A DNA stretch of 64,000 nt from NCBI GenBank assembly GCA_037447605.1, contig CM074804.1:1036220-1100219 (forward strand). The letters are read 5' to 3'. Both the position numbers and the translations under genes were made by a program. This DNA is from Zygnema circumcarinatum. Taxonomy: Eukaryota; Streptophyta; Zygnematophyceae; Zygnematales; Zygnemataceae. Below the pieces are notes generated by a model, which made no database searches, had not been told where the DNA came from, and saw only the letters and a program-made list of their open reading frames with translations. The first letter of the stretch is position 1. Each line of letters starts with the position of its first letter. Below are positions 51,267-63,329 of this stretch, piece after piece.

Positions 51267-53602
51267 ATGGCGGCCACGCTGCGGCTTCCGAACGCCACGT
51301 CAACACTGTTGTCGAGCGGTCGCGAGAGCTTGCCAGCGAGGCGGCAACCTGCAGGTATGTCTCTCTCGTTCCCTCCCTCTCATTCTCTCCCTCTCCCTCT
51401 CCCGTTCCCAGTCTCTCGCGCTCCCACTCTTCGTCTTCACCCACTCCCATCTTCCCATCTCCGTTTCTCTCTCTGCCACGTGGGGTACTCGCTATCTCCA
51501 CCTCTCCACCCTTTCGCCCTCCATTGTTTCTTTCGCTCGTTCCGACTGCTCGTTCTCTTTCGCTCTCACTTCTCCCCCCTCCTCGTCGTCCCTTCCTTCG
51601 CCGTAATTCATTCTGTTTCTTCCTTTTTTTTTCTTAACAATTCCTCTCCGTGTCTCTTCTGCTTCTCTCGCTCTCTCCTCTTACTCGCTCTTTCGCCTCT
51701 TCAGCCGACTCCTCTTTTTTCTCGCCCGCTTTCTTAAATAAATTTGTCTCCCTATCTCCTTCAATTATGAGTTATGGGTTTCGCTCCACTCTCCAATACC
51801 ACCCTCCTCCGTCCCTTTTTCCCTCGCGTCTGCCACTTTTCACGCTTTCGTTCTCAAGAAGCAGAGTTTCTCTTCCTTCCTCTGCCTCTCTCCCCCTCTC
51901 CCTCTCCCTCCCCCACTTTCTCTGTCCCCCCCTCCCCCTCTCCTCTCCGTATCCCCAACTCTCTGCCCTTATTTATTCTTTTGCTCGTCCTCCATTCCCT
52001 AATCCTTGCACCCTTTGCCTTCACTCTCTCTTTCTCTTTTGCTCTCTCCCTCTCTCTCACCCCCCTTTCCAGCTTCGTCCCCTTCTATTCCATTCCTCTC
52101 CTTTCTCTAGCTTCCATTCACCTTTTTCTCCTTTCCTATTCTTTGTATCTCCTCACTCTCCCTTCCCCCTTTTCCTCTCTCCCCCCGTTCCACTGTGCCT
52201 TTTGAGTCTCCCTATCTTTCCTCTTCTCTCCCTCTCCCACATTATTCATAGTTCTTATCAAAGTATAGCATATCAACTTCCTTAATCCTAATCATGACCT
52301 ATCGTGTTCAATATCGTTTTTTGTACCATTCCTTCTGTTATCCTTCTTACGATTCTATATATTTAAGAACCTTATATCTAGAAGCCTTTCTCTTTTTGCC
52401 CCTTTTTAATCTCCTTGGAACTGCTTCCTCTATCGATTTCTTCAGGTCTCCCTGCGTTCCGTAAAAGCGGAGTTTTTGGCGACCGTAGAATCCAACTGTC
52501 TACGCCCGCATGTAATGCGCATTTAACTCGATATAGAAGGCCCAAAACATCAACAACTATCACAAGTCTCTTTGGGTTGGGAGTGCCGGAACTCGTTGTT
52601 ATTGCGGGAGTGGCGGTGGTATTGTTTGGCCCAAAGCAGCTTCCGGAGATCGGGAAAAGTTTGGGGAAAACTGTGAAAAGTTTTCAGCAGGTAATGAGTA
52701 TTTGAAGTTGGGGTGTAAAAAAGAGTGGTGACGAAGGAACCTGGAATTGAGTGCGACTTGGTTTTTAGGCTTGTGAGGTGTTATTAGGGAGTTGGGTATT
52801 TGTAGGGTGTGATTGATTTCGATTTTGGGGGGAGGAAGGGGGAAGTGGGGAAGGCGATGTGGACCAGCAGGGGAAGGAGAGGAGAGTAGGGGAGGGAGGG
52901 CATGAAGGGAGAGAGAGAGGGTGGAGGGAGAGGAGGGCGGGGGTAAGGGAGGAGAACTGAAAGCGAGGGAGATCATGTAGAGAAATATTGCAGGAAGGAG
53001 TGGTAGAGGGGGAGGCGGACGGAGATGGAGTGGGAGGTGAGAAGGGAGTGGTAAGCAGAGTGAAATGGAGAGGGAGGTGAGGAGTAACTTTGATAACAGG
53101 GATGGAGAAAGGCAGGAAAAGGTCAGAGCATGAGTAGGAGAGGCAGATAGCATGGGGGATTGGGGGGGCGAAGACCGAGAGAGCGGGCCGAGGGAGACAG
53201 GAAGAGAGGATAGTACGAAGATACTGATAGTAGGAAGACGGAGCGGGAGAAGTGAGAGAGTCAGAGCGCGGGAGGTGTAGAGCGGAGCGGAGGGGGGAGA
53301 GGGAAGGGCGGGGATCAGATGAAGTGCGCGAGGGAGAGCCAGGGGAAGGGGAAGGGTGACCTGGAGTAAGTGTGGGAGAGGGAGAGAATGAGGGAGGGAG
53401 AAGACGTGTCGAAGACAGAGAAGGAGAAGACGGGAGAGGAATGCTGGCAGAGCTAACCATAATTGACCATTTTTTTGCGTTGCAGGCTGCGAAGGAGTTC
53501 CAGACTGAGATCAAGACCAGTGCAGACGGAGCCGCGGATGCCTCTCCCGCCTCTATGACGGTTGACGCCGTCAAGAAGACTGAAGAGAAGGAGAAAGTCT
53601 AG
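51267..53602 (+). CDS. TATA: Tha4/TatA, thylakoid Tat translocase subunit
   Basis: Three exons, 51267-51354, 52446-52690 and 53486-53602, join in phase to 149 residues. The first ~70 residues are Ser/Arg/Thr rich with few acids, fitting a chloroplast transit peptide. The mature part starts SLFGLGVPELVVIAGVAVVL, with a conserved membrane Glu78, then FGPKQLPEIGKSLGKT and the amphipathic helix VKSFQQAAKEFQTEIK, and ends in a charged tail. FGPKQLPEIGKS and the acidic residue in the span mark Tha4/TatA rather than Hcf106/TatB. The protein oligomerises to form the pore of the twin-arginine pathway in the thylakoid membrane. Intron 1 is strongly pyrimidine rich and intron 2 strongly purine rich on the sense strand. 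Confidence 0.93.
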
Positions 53603-54770
53603 AGCAAAAAACCGTCCCCTTTTTTTTTTTTTCCGGTTTTCGGTTTTGGAATGTTCCCCTGACTATAGGTTTCAGGGATTGCGGAGGTTCAGAGATCCAC
53701 TTTTGACCTTTTTGGATGGTCTTGGCCTTTTGAAATCAGTACATGTGACGAGGTCTATAGTGCAGGCGAATTTCAGTTGCAGTGTATTTTCGTTTTGTTT
53801 CCTTCACGTGAAGCGTCCACGCTTTGCTTAGACATAAACATGAGTAGGAGAGTGAGGATGACTTAGTTTTAGGGTTTTCATTGTACATGTATTAAAGCAA
53901 TGTTGACGTTTCTATTCGAATCTCTGTAATGTTAGTTAGTTGTATCTTTCTATTTCGCTTTTCTTGTAAATACTCCTCTACCCCCTTGTTTTCGCTCCTC
54001 TCTGACATTTCTCCCGCTCTCCCCCGACCCATCTCTCCGTTTCCCCGCGACTCCCTCTCATCTCTCTTTTCTTGTCTCCCTCCCCCTCCCTCTCCCTCTC
54101 GTCTCTCTCTCTCTCTCCCTCTCCCTGTAAACTAGCTCTCTCTTTCATGTCTTCTGCCCCCTGCCTCTCCCTGTAACTCCACTCCTTGGTCTCTCCCCTT
54201 TCTCCCTATACCCTCTCTATTTCCTTCCCCTCTCGCTCTCCCTCCGCCTCGCCCTCGTCCTGTACATGCACCATCCCTCTCGCCTCTCTCTTCCTCTCCT
54301 CCCCGTCGTTTCTCCCCCCTTCCCTCTCCCTCCCCCCTCCGCCTCTCTCTCCCTCTTCCTAGTCCGTATTGCACGGTGGCAGCAGTAACTCTCCAGCAGA
54401 GCAGGCAGCACAAATTTCAACGAATGAGTCCAGAGAAAAAGGGTCAATATGACCGCTCGAACCAAAGGCACTACAAGGCCATCATCACTTCAAAACGCTA
54501 AGACGTAACACCCTAATCCCTCCGGTCGGCAATGTATGAAAAGCCACCACACCTAAACTATCTCTCTCTCTCTCATCGAAAAAACAGAATCCTTCAGGTG
54601 CTCCCGCCATCCCCTGAACCCTGCAGTGCTTGTTTTCACCACCGCGGATGGCAGGACCAGGAACCACTAGTCCATACTGAGGCGACTGAATATCTGTACA
54701 TAAAACGGCTAAGGTCTCCGCGATTCCACACAAATGTATATGCGGCTTCAAATTAGGGTTCTGTGGAAGC
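53603..54770. other. Convergent 3' flanks of Tha4 and cytochrome b5 genes
   Basis: Contains a long CT/CCCT tract (about 53990-54360). No gene recognised. Confidence 0.55.
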
Positions 54771-56102
54771 TTATGCAGATGTTGATGAAGAGGAGCGAGC
54801 TTCTTTCTTTGTGAGGAACCGAACCGCCACAGCCAGCGCCAGTATGGCTACGGGCACAAGAAACTGAAGCACAGTGGTGAAGATATTACTGGACGAGCTT
54901 GCCGGCTTGTAGCCGGCCTCCGTTGAAGCCTTTGCAGGCTTCACTGGAAGAGTGCTCATATCCAGCTCACCGATGTAAAACTCCTGAAGCTGCTTCCTCG
55001 CACCCGTGCTGTGGCCCACATCTTCGAAGTCGTCTGTGGCATCTTTCCCTGCGAGGAAGAGAAAGAATTCCGTTGAGCCGAAAGAGAGAATCAAGATATT
55101 GCAATATATAAGTCAAGGAAACAAAGCTTAGGTCAGAATGTGGTACAAAAGAATACAATCACAGTTATCGATCACTTCTCCTTTATCCCTCTTCTCAGTT
55201 CTTCCGTTTTTCCTCTATCTTGGTGTAGAGAGGGAGGATGGAGGGTGGATGGAGGGAGAAGGGAGAGCGGTGGGAAGGAGAGCGAGAGATAGAGTGAGAA
55301 AGACACCTTCATCGAGGAACCAACCCGCCTCTTTTTCACACTACCAACAGCAACAACATCATCCGTCCAAGCCATCATCACTGAAAGAAGAAGTCACTTT
55401 TTTTCCGTTCAACCTCATCTAGCAAAACTCCGCCTACGACTTGCAAAATCCACCAGATTCGGTTACATATTTTTTGAGCAAAAAAATAGAACATAAACAA
55501 ACGAACTCTCTCCTTTCCTACAATCTCACCGGTCGAAGAAAGCATTACTTCGTCTCCTCCAGGGTGCTCATCCATAAACTTGGTGACATCATAGACCTGT
55601 TGCATGCACAGATTCACATCAGTTTTACAACCTACAGGTGTCAGCTCAGATCCTGCTCAGTCTGCGGCTGGACAAACATCCAGAAACATGAGCGGTTCCG
55701 GAACTCAGATTTTTGCAAGCACCAAGTAGCTTACAGTATGACCTTTTTTCCCTCTCCAAACAAATCTCAAATAAACTGAATTGTCAAAAGAGTCTGTTCA
55801 AATGCAAAGTCCATGTCCAACAAGTTTCCTGCAACAAATATCCTTGCTGCTAAAACTCTTGAAACTCCTGGATCGCTTTCAGGATCTGAAAATGGTCCCA
55901 TAAACAGGAGAAATACATATATTCATAAAATAAAATAATAAAAAGACAAAACCAATTATTATAAAGGAAAAATCCTCACCTTCCCGTCAATAATGAGCCA
56001 GCAGTCCTTGTCAGTGGCATGCTTTGAAACCTCCTCGAGGGTGTACACCTTCGCGCCCTCCGCCGCCACTGCCGGCTGCGCCGCAGCATCTGCTTCCCCC
56101 AT
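54771..56102 (-). CDS. Cytochrome b5, tail-anchored
   Basis: Three minus-strand exons, 55980-56102, 55530-55596 and 54771-55048, join in phase to 155 residues. The heme-binding core includes [38 protein letters not shown] and [16 protein letters not shown]. The axial heme ligands are His52 (HPGG) and His76, 24 residues apart as in other b5 proteins. A C-terminal hydrophobic segment ([20 protein letters not shown]) followed by a basic tip fits ER or outer mitochondrial membrane tail anchoring. It donates electrons to fatty-acid desaturases, hydroxylases and P450s. The N-terminus ([17 protein letters not shown]) is slightly longer than usual. It shares a divergent promoter of about 500 bp with the dehydrogenase gene on the right. 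Confidence 0.95.
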
Positions 56103-56609
56103 GACTGCCTCCTCCAAACCCTAATTTCTCAAACCCTGATCTTCCAACACCCCACCCCGCCTTCTATATTCTCACTCTGCAGCCCTTAGATCTGAATCCC
56201 AAGAACCGAACCAAGGATTTGCGAAGCCCTAAAACCCTAAATCTTGACCCTCACAACCTCTCCCTCCTCTCCTTCTTACTTAGCACTCGCCTTTTAGGTA
56301 CAGACTTGCTGTCAGGAAGCTCGTTCCATGCAGCTCCGTGAAATTCTAGTGCCAGTTACACTACTGTTGTTCTGAACTGTCAGTTGTCAAACTGTCGAGC
56401 TCGGAAACACCATGGAAAGCTTGACAGGTGTCAGACCAACCGAATGGTCATTTCGTACGATAAAGTCGTACATACGTACTGTACGATTCTGAAAAGTACG
56501 GTACTTTCTGATCGAGGCGTACGGGTGAAATGTCTTGTTGGTGCACAGGAGTTTTGGACCAGATGGAGTTTTGGAGAGGGTGAGCTTTGAGCTTGAGAGG
56601 GAGGCTGCC
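56103..56609. other. Divergent promoter, cytochrome b5 (-) / SDR (+)
   Basis: Includes ACCCTAA/AACCCTAA telo-box-like words near 56120 and 56225-56245, and GTAC-rich repeats (about 56455-56505). No gene seen. Confidence 0.5.
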
Positions 56610-59600
56610 ATGGCGGAACTGTACGCCTTTTTGGTGGCCGGTGCGCTGATCGCCTTGCTGCTTCTGCTTGCATTTATCCTCCGCTTCAGTCGAGCAGATG
56701 GTATGCTAATTTCTGAAATGTTTTCAAAGAGCTTCAAGGAATTGAGGGTTCGTATGGGGGTCAGTTAGGGTTAGGGTTAGGGTTAAAAGTTCAATGTAGG
56801 GCTGTCCGGTTGGGTTGTCGGTGATGGTTAGGGTTAAACTGTCATCCCCCATCTCTCTCTCTTTCTGTCTCTCCTTCTCTCTCTCTCTTTCTCTCTCCCC
56901 CCCTCCCGTCCATGCCTCTTCCTCGTTCCCTGTCCTCCATGCAGTATGCTGTAATAACTGAACCAGCAAGCAGACTGACATAGAACCTCCCATGGCTGTG
57001 TTCTGACAGCTGACCTGGCGCTGCTGGCCAAGGGAGCGCCGCCACGTGGCGCCTTTCATGGCAATGTGTGCCATGAACCCTTAATGCTCACAAACCCCAC
57101 ATCCCCCAATAACCATGTGCATACATACATACATACATACATACATACATACATACATACATACATAGACATATATTATCATCTACATCAAACATATCTA
57201 CATGATACATACATGTAGATGCATCCATCCATGCATATATTTACAACACATACACATACATGTTACGGTTTTAGTGACTCCACATTTTTGCAGTCCATCA
57301 TTCCAGTTCCTGTTTGTTGTCTTGACTGGCGAACAGCTTACAGCAGAAGAGGCCAGGATTAACCGATTTCATTATGAATATTTCAGAAAGGTGTACTGGT
57401 AACCTCTGTTCTCTGAGTTGGTGTTTCAAAGCAGGTGGTGTGGATCACGGGAGCCAGTCAGGGAATTGGTGAAGCTCTTTTTCTTCACTCTTTGTAACTA
57501 ATAGACTACCTGGTCATAGTTCAAAATGTGTAACCCTGAGAAAATGTATAAAACCTAGAGCATAGGCACATCAAAATTACAAACTTGAAAACCCCCAAAA
57601 CCAGTTGCATTCTACGAAACAATAAACCTAAATACTCCGAGGACCTTGGATCGGCCATGAAGTTTAAATAGCTCTACCACTCTGAATACCCGAAGTAGGG
57701 TTAACATGGGTTGATATTTCAAGTGCTCTAAATGCCCTGAAAACTCTTTGTGGAGAGCCGACAACCCTAAGAAACGTCAACTTTTTAAAAGTAGCACATT
57801 CTTCTACACCCCTGAAAATCCTAACGGAATCAACCGGGTTAACCGGACACCACTACCGCTCCCTGACTCTCTCTTTCTCTCTCACACACAGATACACACA
57901 CACACGTCGCTGTCATGATAAGTAATTTCTTTCTTTCTCGGTCATTTCATTGCTTTTTGTCACCACCCCTGTTGGCAGGTGAAATGTTGGCTGAGGAATT
58001 TTCAATTTTGGGAGCGCTCCTCATATTGTCTGCAAGAAACGAGGAAAAACTCGAAAAAGTGAAGCAAAAGATTCAAGGTAGAAAGCATGTTCTGACATTT
58101 TTTTTTGTTTATCAACTCTGCAGTTTTGTACTTGTTCATTTCTAGGGTTTACTCAGCTGAGTCAAAAAGTACGTTGAATGTGAAAGGATATCATTTTGGG
58201 TCTTCCCGGACACATTTGCAACCTTACGCCCTCCCTCTCCCCTCCTCCCCCGCCCTCCCCTATCCTCCTTCCGTTCCCTCCTCTTCCCGCCTTCGCCATT
58301 TCCAATCCCTCTCCCCCCACTCCCTCTCTCCCCCTTTCCTCTCCCCGCTGTCGCTTACTTTCCCTCTCTCGCCCTCTCTCCCTCTTCTTCCCCTCTTACC
58401 CCCTCGTCCTCTCTCCCTTCCGTACTCTCTCCCTTTCTACTCTTCTCCATCATCCCTCTTTTCCCTCTCTTCCCCTCTCTCCCTCGCTTCCCTTCCATTT
58501 CCTCCCTCTATCTCTCCCATCTATCTCGTCGCCCTCATTCCCACTCGTCGCCTCTCCCTCTCTGTCCTCCGTCCCTCCCTCACTTCCCATCTCGCTGCCC
58601 CTGTCCCTGTCTCCCTCCCCCTTTCTTCCCACTTCCCCTCGCGCTTTTTCCCTCCCACTCTCCCCGTCTCCCTCTCTCCCTCTCCCTCTACACTCTCCAC
58701 TCTCCCCTTCCCGCTCTCCCTCTCCCTCCATCCCCCTCCCCACCCTCTCCCTCTCCCCCCGTTCCCACCTTCCCCTCTCCCCACCCCCTCCCCTCTCCCT
58801 TCCCGCCCTCGCTCTCCCCCTCTCCCATTCTGCCTCCCCCACTCCCCGCCTTCCCCCTTCCTCTCCCGCTATCCCCCTCCCTCCCTCTCCCTCTCCCTCT
58901 CCCTCTCCCTCTCCCTCTCCCAGCCCGGCACCCCTCCGCAGCGGTGGAGGTGCTCCCTCTGGACCTTGCGGGCGGCCCTTTGGCCCTGCGCGCGGCGGTG
59001 GCCGCTGCGGAGGGCCTCCACGGCGGCTGCGGCGTCCACCTGCTCCTTCACAACGCCGGACATCCGCGGCCCGTGCGGCCCCCTGAACCCTAACCCTAAC
59101 CCTAACCCTAACCCTGAAAGGGAGGGAGGGAGGGCCTTTGGGGGACATAAGGTTGCTTTGCTTTCGTGTTTTTTTTTGATATTTTTTTAGGAATATGTTT
59201 TGAGGGGTTGGGATGTGCTGTTTTGGGCGCAGAAAATGACGTGTTTGGAGAGCAGTGATGAGTTTCTGCGGGTGAGGCTGCGCTGATGGGCAAAACGTAG
59301 CTGGGAAAACATTTTGGCTGCCCAATTCCTTGTTTCCGGATATTTTGTATATTATGTTTCTTCTGATTGTTTTTCTTTTTGGAGCTTTGCAGGCAATGTT
59401 TGAGGTGAATGTTTTTGCTCCAATTGAGTTGACCCGGGCGATTCTTCCGTCGATGATTCAACGCGGGGCAGGGAGTGTGGTGGTGGTAAGTGACCCATAT
59501 GGGAGAGAAGGAAAGAGAGAGGGAGGGAGGGGAGGGGGGAAGGAGCAAGGGAAGGAAAAGAGAGAGCGAGGGAAAGGAAGAGGAAGAGCGGCAGGTGAGG

Positions 59601-60946
59601 GAGGGATGAGGGAGGGGAGGGAGCGGAGGCAGGGAAGAAGCGAGCGAGGGAAAGTTAGGAATGGAAAGTGGGAGGGAGGGGAGGAGGGAGAGAGTGAGTC
59701 CTGCCTGACAGGCTGGGATGATGTGGGCAGGTGAGCAGTGCAGCGGGAGTGGTGCCATCTCCCACTCAGGGTGTGTACGCAGCCAGCAAGCATGCCCTCA
59801 ACGGCTACTTTCACACTCTCCGCTATGAAGTACTCTCTCCTCCGCTTTCCATCTCCCTCTCCCTCTCCCTGTCGATCTCTTGCTCCCTCTTCTTCAAGTC
59901 AAACAGCCATTAGGCCATTAAGTTAGAAGGGAAGCAGCAACTTAGGCACGAGTCCATCTCTCATATATTCTCAGTTGAGGACCATCTAAAAGACAATTTT
60001 TCTTTGTTTACCTACTTTGGGGGCAGCTGATGAAGACAGGAGTAAAAGTTTGCGTTGTGTGCCCTGGCCCCATTGCCACTGCTACGCCCCGAAAACTGCC
60101 CAGAGGAAATTTTTCAGCTCAAGATGTGTATTCGGCTGTTCCGGATGACGAGGAAGAGACAAAGGTGAGCTTTTGCTTTATTTACGAACCCTAAAAACTC
60201 TAAAAACCCGCTCTCCCCCTCTCTCTCTCTGTGATTGTGTCCTTTGCCCTTTAACCATTCAAACGTGGGAAAGTGTGGAAGTGGACCTTGAACCAGTGTT
60301 TCATGTATTCATATTTTACCCAATTATTTTTTATGAGAAGTGGGTCGGATGAACACCCGGTTTTTCCGTTGAACTGATGTAGCCATGCAAGGGCCGTTGC
60401 TGAATGGCACTTCAGAATCGAATGACGGCGGAGAGGTGTGCAGAGCTCATCGTCAGAGCGGCTGCTCATGGGATAGAGGAGGGCTGGATATCACAACATG
60501 TAGGGACATCTCCTCCCTCTCCCTCTCTCCCCCAACTCCCTCTTTTTTTTCTCCGCCTCTCACTCACTCCCTCTCACTACGTATGCTCTATGTGCAGCCG
60601 GTCCTTCTGTTTATGTACGTCATGCAGTACTTCCCATGGCTGGGCCATCGTCTCTTGCGCAAGGCAAGTTCCAACTCCATACCATCACCCTTGTCTCCCT
60701 CTATCTCTCCCTTTGCCTCTGTCTCTCCCTCTCCTTTCTCTGCCACTCTCTCTCATTCATCGTCCTCGCCCATTCCCTCCCTGTTGTAAGTTGGATCATT
60801 GTTGGAATCCATCAGGAACTCCAATCTCTCTCTCTTTCACTCTCTCTGTCCAGATCGGGCCGAAGCGAGTCAGAGCTCTGAAGGATGGCGAGAAGGACCT
60901 CTACAGTACAAACCTCCTCTTTGGCATCAGCAAGAAACCAAAGTGA
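56610..60946 (+). CDS. Short-chain dehydrogenase/reductase, DHRS7-like, membrane anchored
   Basis: Twelve exons join in phase to 337 residues: 56610-56700, 57344-57390, 57435-57468, 57979-58077, 58942-59072, 59233-59271, 59393-59485, 59731-59829, 60027-60164, 60416-60499, 60598-60663 and 60854-60946. An N-terminal membrane segment (FLVAGALIALLLLLAFILRF) precedes the Rossmann fold. NAD(P)-binding TGASQGIG is at residues 51-58, HNAG follows at the end of the LLLHNAG strand, and the catalytic set is Ser181, Tyr194 and Lys198 (YAASK). After CPGPIATATP comes a C-terminal part, FMYVMQYFPWLGHRLLRK, like DHRS7. Substrate unknown; lipid, steroid or retinoid-like carbonyls are typical. Intron 11 uses a GC donor (AAG|gcaagt). 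The exon 5 donor CCC|gtgcgg is weak, and exon 6 (13 codons) was placed by frame and length. Confidence 0.85.
56764..56784. repeat. Short (TTAGGG)n run
   Basis: Three TTAGGG units in intron 1 of the SDR gene. Confidence 0.85.
57118..57166. repeat. (CATA)n microsatellite in SDR intron 1
   Basis: About 12 ACAT/CATA units, with further CATA-rich sequence to 57265. Confidence 0.95.
58200..58920. repeat. Polypyrimidine block in SDR intron 4
   Basis: About 700 bp of almost only C and T on the sense strand (CTCTCC-type), read by spurious Pro/Ser/Leu open frames. Confidence 0.92.
59086..59116. repeat. Interstitial (CCCTAA)n telomere-like run
   Basis: About four and a half CCCTAA units directly after exon 5 of the SDR gene, within a short intron. 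Confidence 0.9.
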
Positions 60947-61470
60947 TGTGATGGCAAGCCTCTTCTGACATCATGATGTACCATGTACCGTGTAAATCAG
61001 GTCCGGTGGGTTTCTTCTTTTTTCACAACGATCTAATACCCTGATCCCTGAACCCTAAAGCCCTTCTGAAAAGGTGTTGTGTAAAGGCTAGGCGCCCACA
61101 GATGTACATTTCGTGTACCCCCAATAGATAGGCTCACAACACAATTGTTTTTTGGGATGAAGATGTTGCAATATTTACTTACGGTTTTGTCACGCTGTCG
61201 TGTTGTCCCTTAAAGTGGGGCTTTGTTTTCTCATCGTAATGATGGGTAGGAGCAAAAGGGGATTGAGAGACGAGCCCCTCTCCCTCTCCTTCTCCCTCTC
61301 TCTCTCCATCTCCCTCTCCCTAAGCCCAACAAAAGACTGGGAAAAAGAATTGGCGGGATAAGTGGCGGGATGATGGATTTTTTTGTTTTTGGATTTGATT
61401 GAAGTTGCAATTGGATATTCACAGAAAATACAGATTTAAGCCGCTGTGCGGTTATCCCTTCAACAGCCAT
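60947..61470. other. Convergent 3' flanks of SDR and CIAO1-like genes
   Basis: No gene; a CT tract lies at about 61275-61325. Confidence 0.5.
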
Positions 61471-62897
61471 TCACAGGTGGTGCAAGATTTCGTCTCCACC
61501 CGTCAACCGCCAAATTTTAATCTCGCCGTCATCTCCTGCAGATGCAAGGAGTCGAGGATCCTGCCATGTTCCATGTAGACAGCGAAATCCGAAACAGTTT
61601 CATTCTGTCAGACAGCACAGGACAAACACATGTACTTCACGTTCTTCCGCCCCCCTCCTCTCTGCCTTCTCCCAGTCCCCTTCCCACTTCATTCTACCAC
61701 GTATAATTCATCCCCTCTCTCCCTTCCTTTCATTCACTTTCGCAACTCTTCAACTATACCACCCCCTTTCCCTCTCTCTCCCCTCTCTCTCGCGCGCGTT
61801 CTCTCCGTTGTGCATCTCTTCAATATCGTCTATACCTCCCCCTCTCCTCGCTCCCTCGCTCCCTCTCTTTCCCCTTCCTTTCCATGCACTGTTCACCCCT
61901 CCCTCCTCCCACCTCCCCCTCCCTCCCTTCCCCCCCTTGCGGCCATACCTTGGGATGCCACCGCACACAGTTGACATCAGAGCCGTGAGCGTTCTCCTTC
62001 TGCACTATGAGCTTGAAGGAGGGACTCGGATCATCTCCCTATAAGAGCCCGCCAGCACACCAATCCACATTCCACAAACTGAATAACTAAGTACCTGACT
62101 AACTAAATCAATCAACTATTCAAATAATGCATCGACTAATGGCTTAATCCCTTACACTGACTTGCGCATCTGTGTCTTCTCCAAAAAGTCGTATGCAGTT
62201 GTCGGCTGCTCCTGTCACTATGAGACCGTTCAACCTGTATCCGTCCAACAGATTTCGCAACATCGTAAGCATAGGACTCCAAATGTCTCTTTCTTCCATT
62301 TGAACTGAAGCAGTCAAAAAAAAGGAAAGGACACGGTCGATTTTTCTGTAGATGTTAAATTTAGGGTTTCCCGAATAGCAAGAACTCACGATGACCAATC
62401 GACAGAAAAGATTGTTCTCTCGTGATAGCCTGACAGAGTGCACAGATGCTTCCTGTAAACCCCAAACATAAAAAATGGGGGACCATCAAGAAACCACCTG
62501 TGAAGAGAAACAAAACGAAAACCTCTCCTTTGTTCGCCTCTTTCTCCTACTCCCTCCCACCGCTCTTCCTCAACCCGTCTCTACTCTCCTTCCTCCTCTT
62601 CCTTTTAAACCCTCCCCCTTCGAAGCTTGGTTCATATCGTATCAACGACCAAAACACTCTCTCTCCCTCTCTCCGCTCTCGCTGCCCCTACCTCTGCCTC
62701 TCCTTCTCCCTCCCCCCCCCCTCTCCCTCTCTCTCCTTCCCCCACTCCCTCTCCCTCCCTCCCTCCCTCTCCCCCTCCCTCTGCCTCCTCGTACCAGCCC
62801 TTCGTTCCTTTCTTCTCGTCGGTTGGTTCTGAACTCGTGTCCCACACCTTCAATGTGAGATCATCACTGCCATCCGTACATACACTACCACATAAGA

Positions 62898-62939
<42 letters not shown>

Positions 62940-63329
62940 TACACACACACAGACACAACGTCAAACATCAGATTAGGCGATAAGATAGTCTGCTATATCA
63001 TATTGACAAATTTGAAGATGCAGAGGACGCAAATACACAGATTCAACAATAAGGTCTTCATTACGTGCAATAGGTTTTGTGAAGCAGACCTGCAGGAGGC
63101 CATGCGGTCCCCCGATGCATCGAAGGCCACCGACCACACAGTGCTCGAATGACCACTGCAATAAAAACAAAAGAAAATAATACTGAAAACAAGTACAAAG
63201 AAAGTGGATGATGGGGAGAGGGAGAGGGAGAGGTCGAGAGGGAGAGAGAGAGTGAGGCATATACTTGGCAGCGCCTCCCAACGTCTGCACACATCTCCAT
63301 TCCTCTTCATCCCGATCCTCCGCCCACAC
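61471..63329 (-). CDS. CIA1: CIAO1/CIA1-type WD40 protein, Fe-S cluster assembly (N-terminus missing)
   Basis: Minus-strand exons 63265-63329, 63090-63155, 62795-62866, 62396-62452, 62162-62234, 61949-62038 and 61471-61560 join in phase. They encode WD40 blades: VWAEDRDEEEWRCVQTLGG, GHSSTVWSVAFDASGDRMAS, CSDDLTLKVWDT, WKHLCTLSGYHERTIFSVDW, LNGLIVTGAADNCIRLFGED, ENAHGSDVNCVRWHPK, and DPRLLASAGDDGEIKIWRL before the stop. This order matches CIAO1/Cia1, the propeller of the cytosolic iron-sulfur targeting complex that delivers clusters to DNA polymerases, helicases and other apoproteins. The first blades are not seen; they lie right of the window or in the polypyrimidine sequence past 63330. The acceptor of the exon at 63329 (gtacag|GTG) is chosen for frame and homology. 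Confidence 0.85.

Noticed and set aside
51650-52285. 211-residue Ser/Leu/Pro frame
   Set aside because: Lies in the CT-rich intron 1 of Tha4 with no motif.
58105-59190. 361-residue Pro/Ser/Leu frame
   Set aside because: Low-complexity polypyrimidine intron of the SDR gene; exon 5 lies in it, but only a short part is coding.
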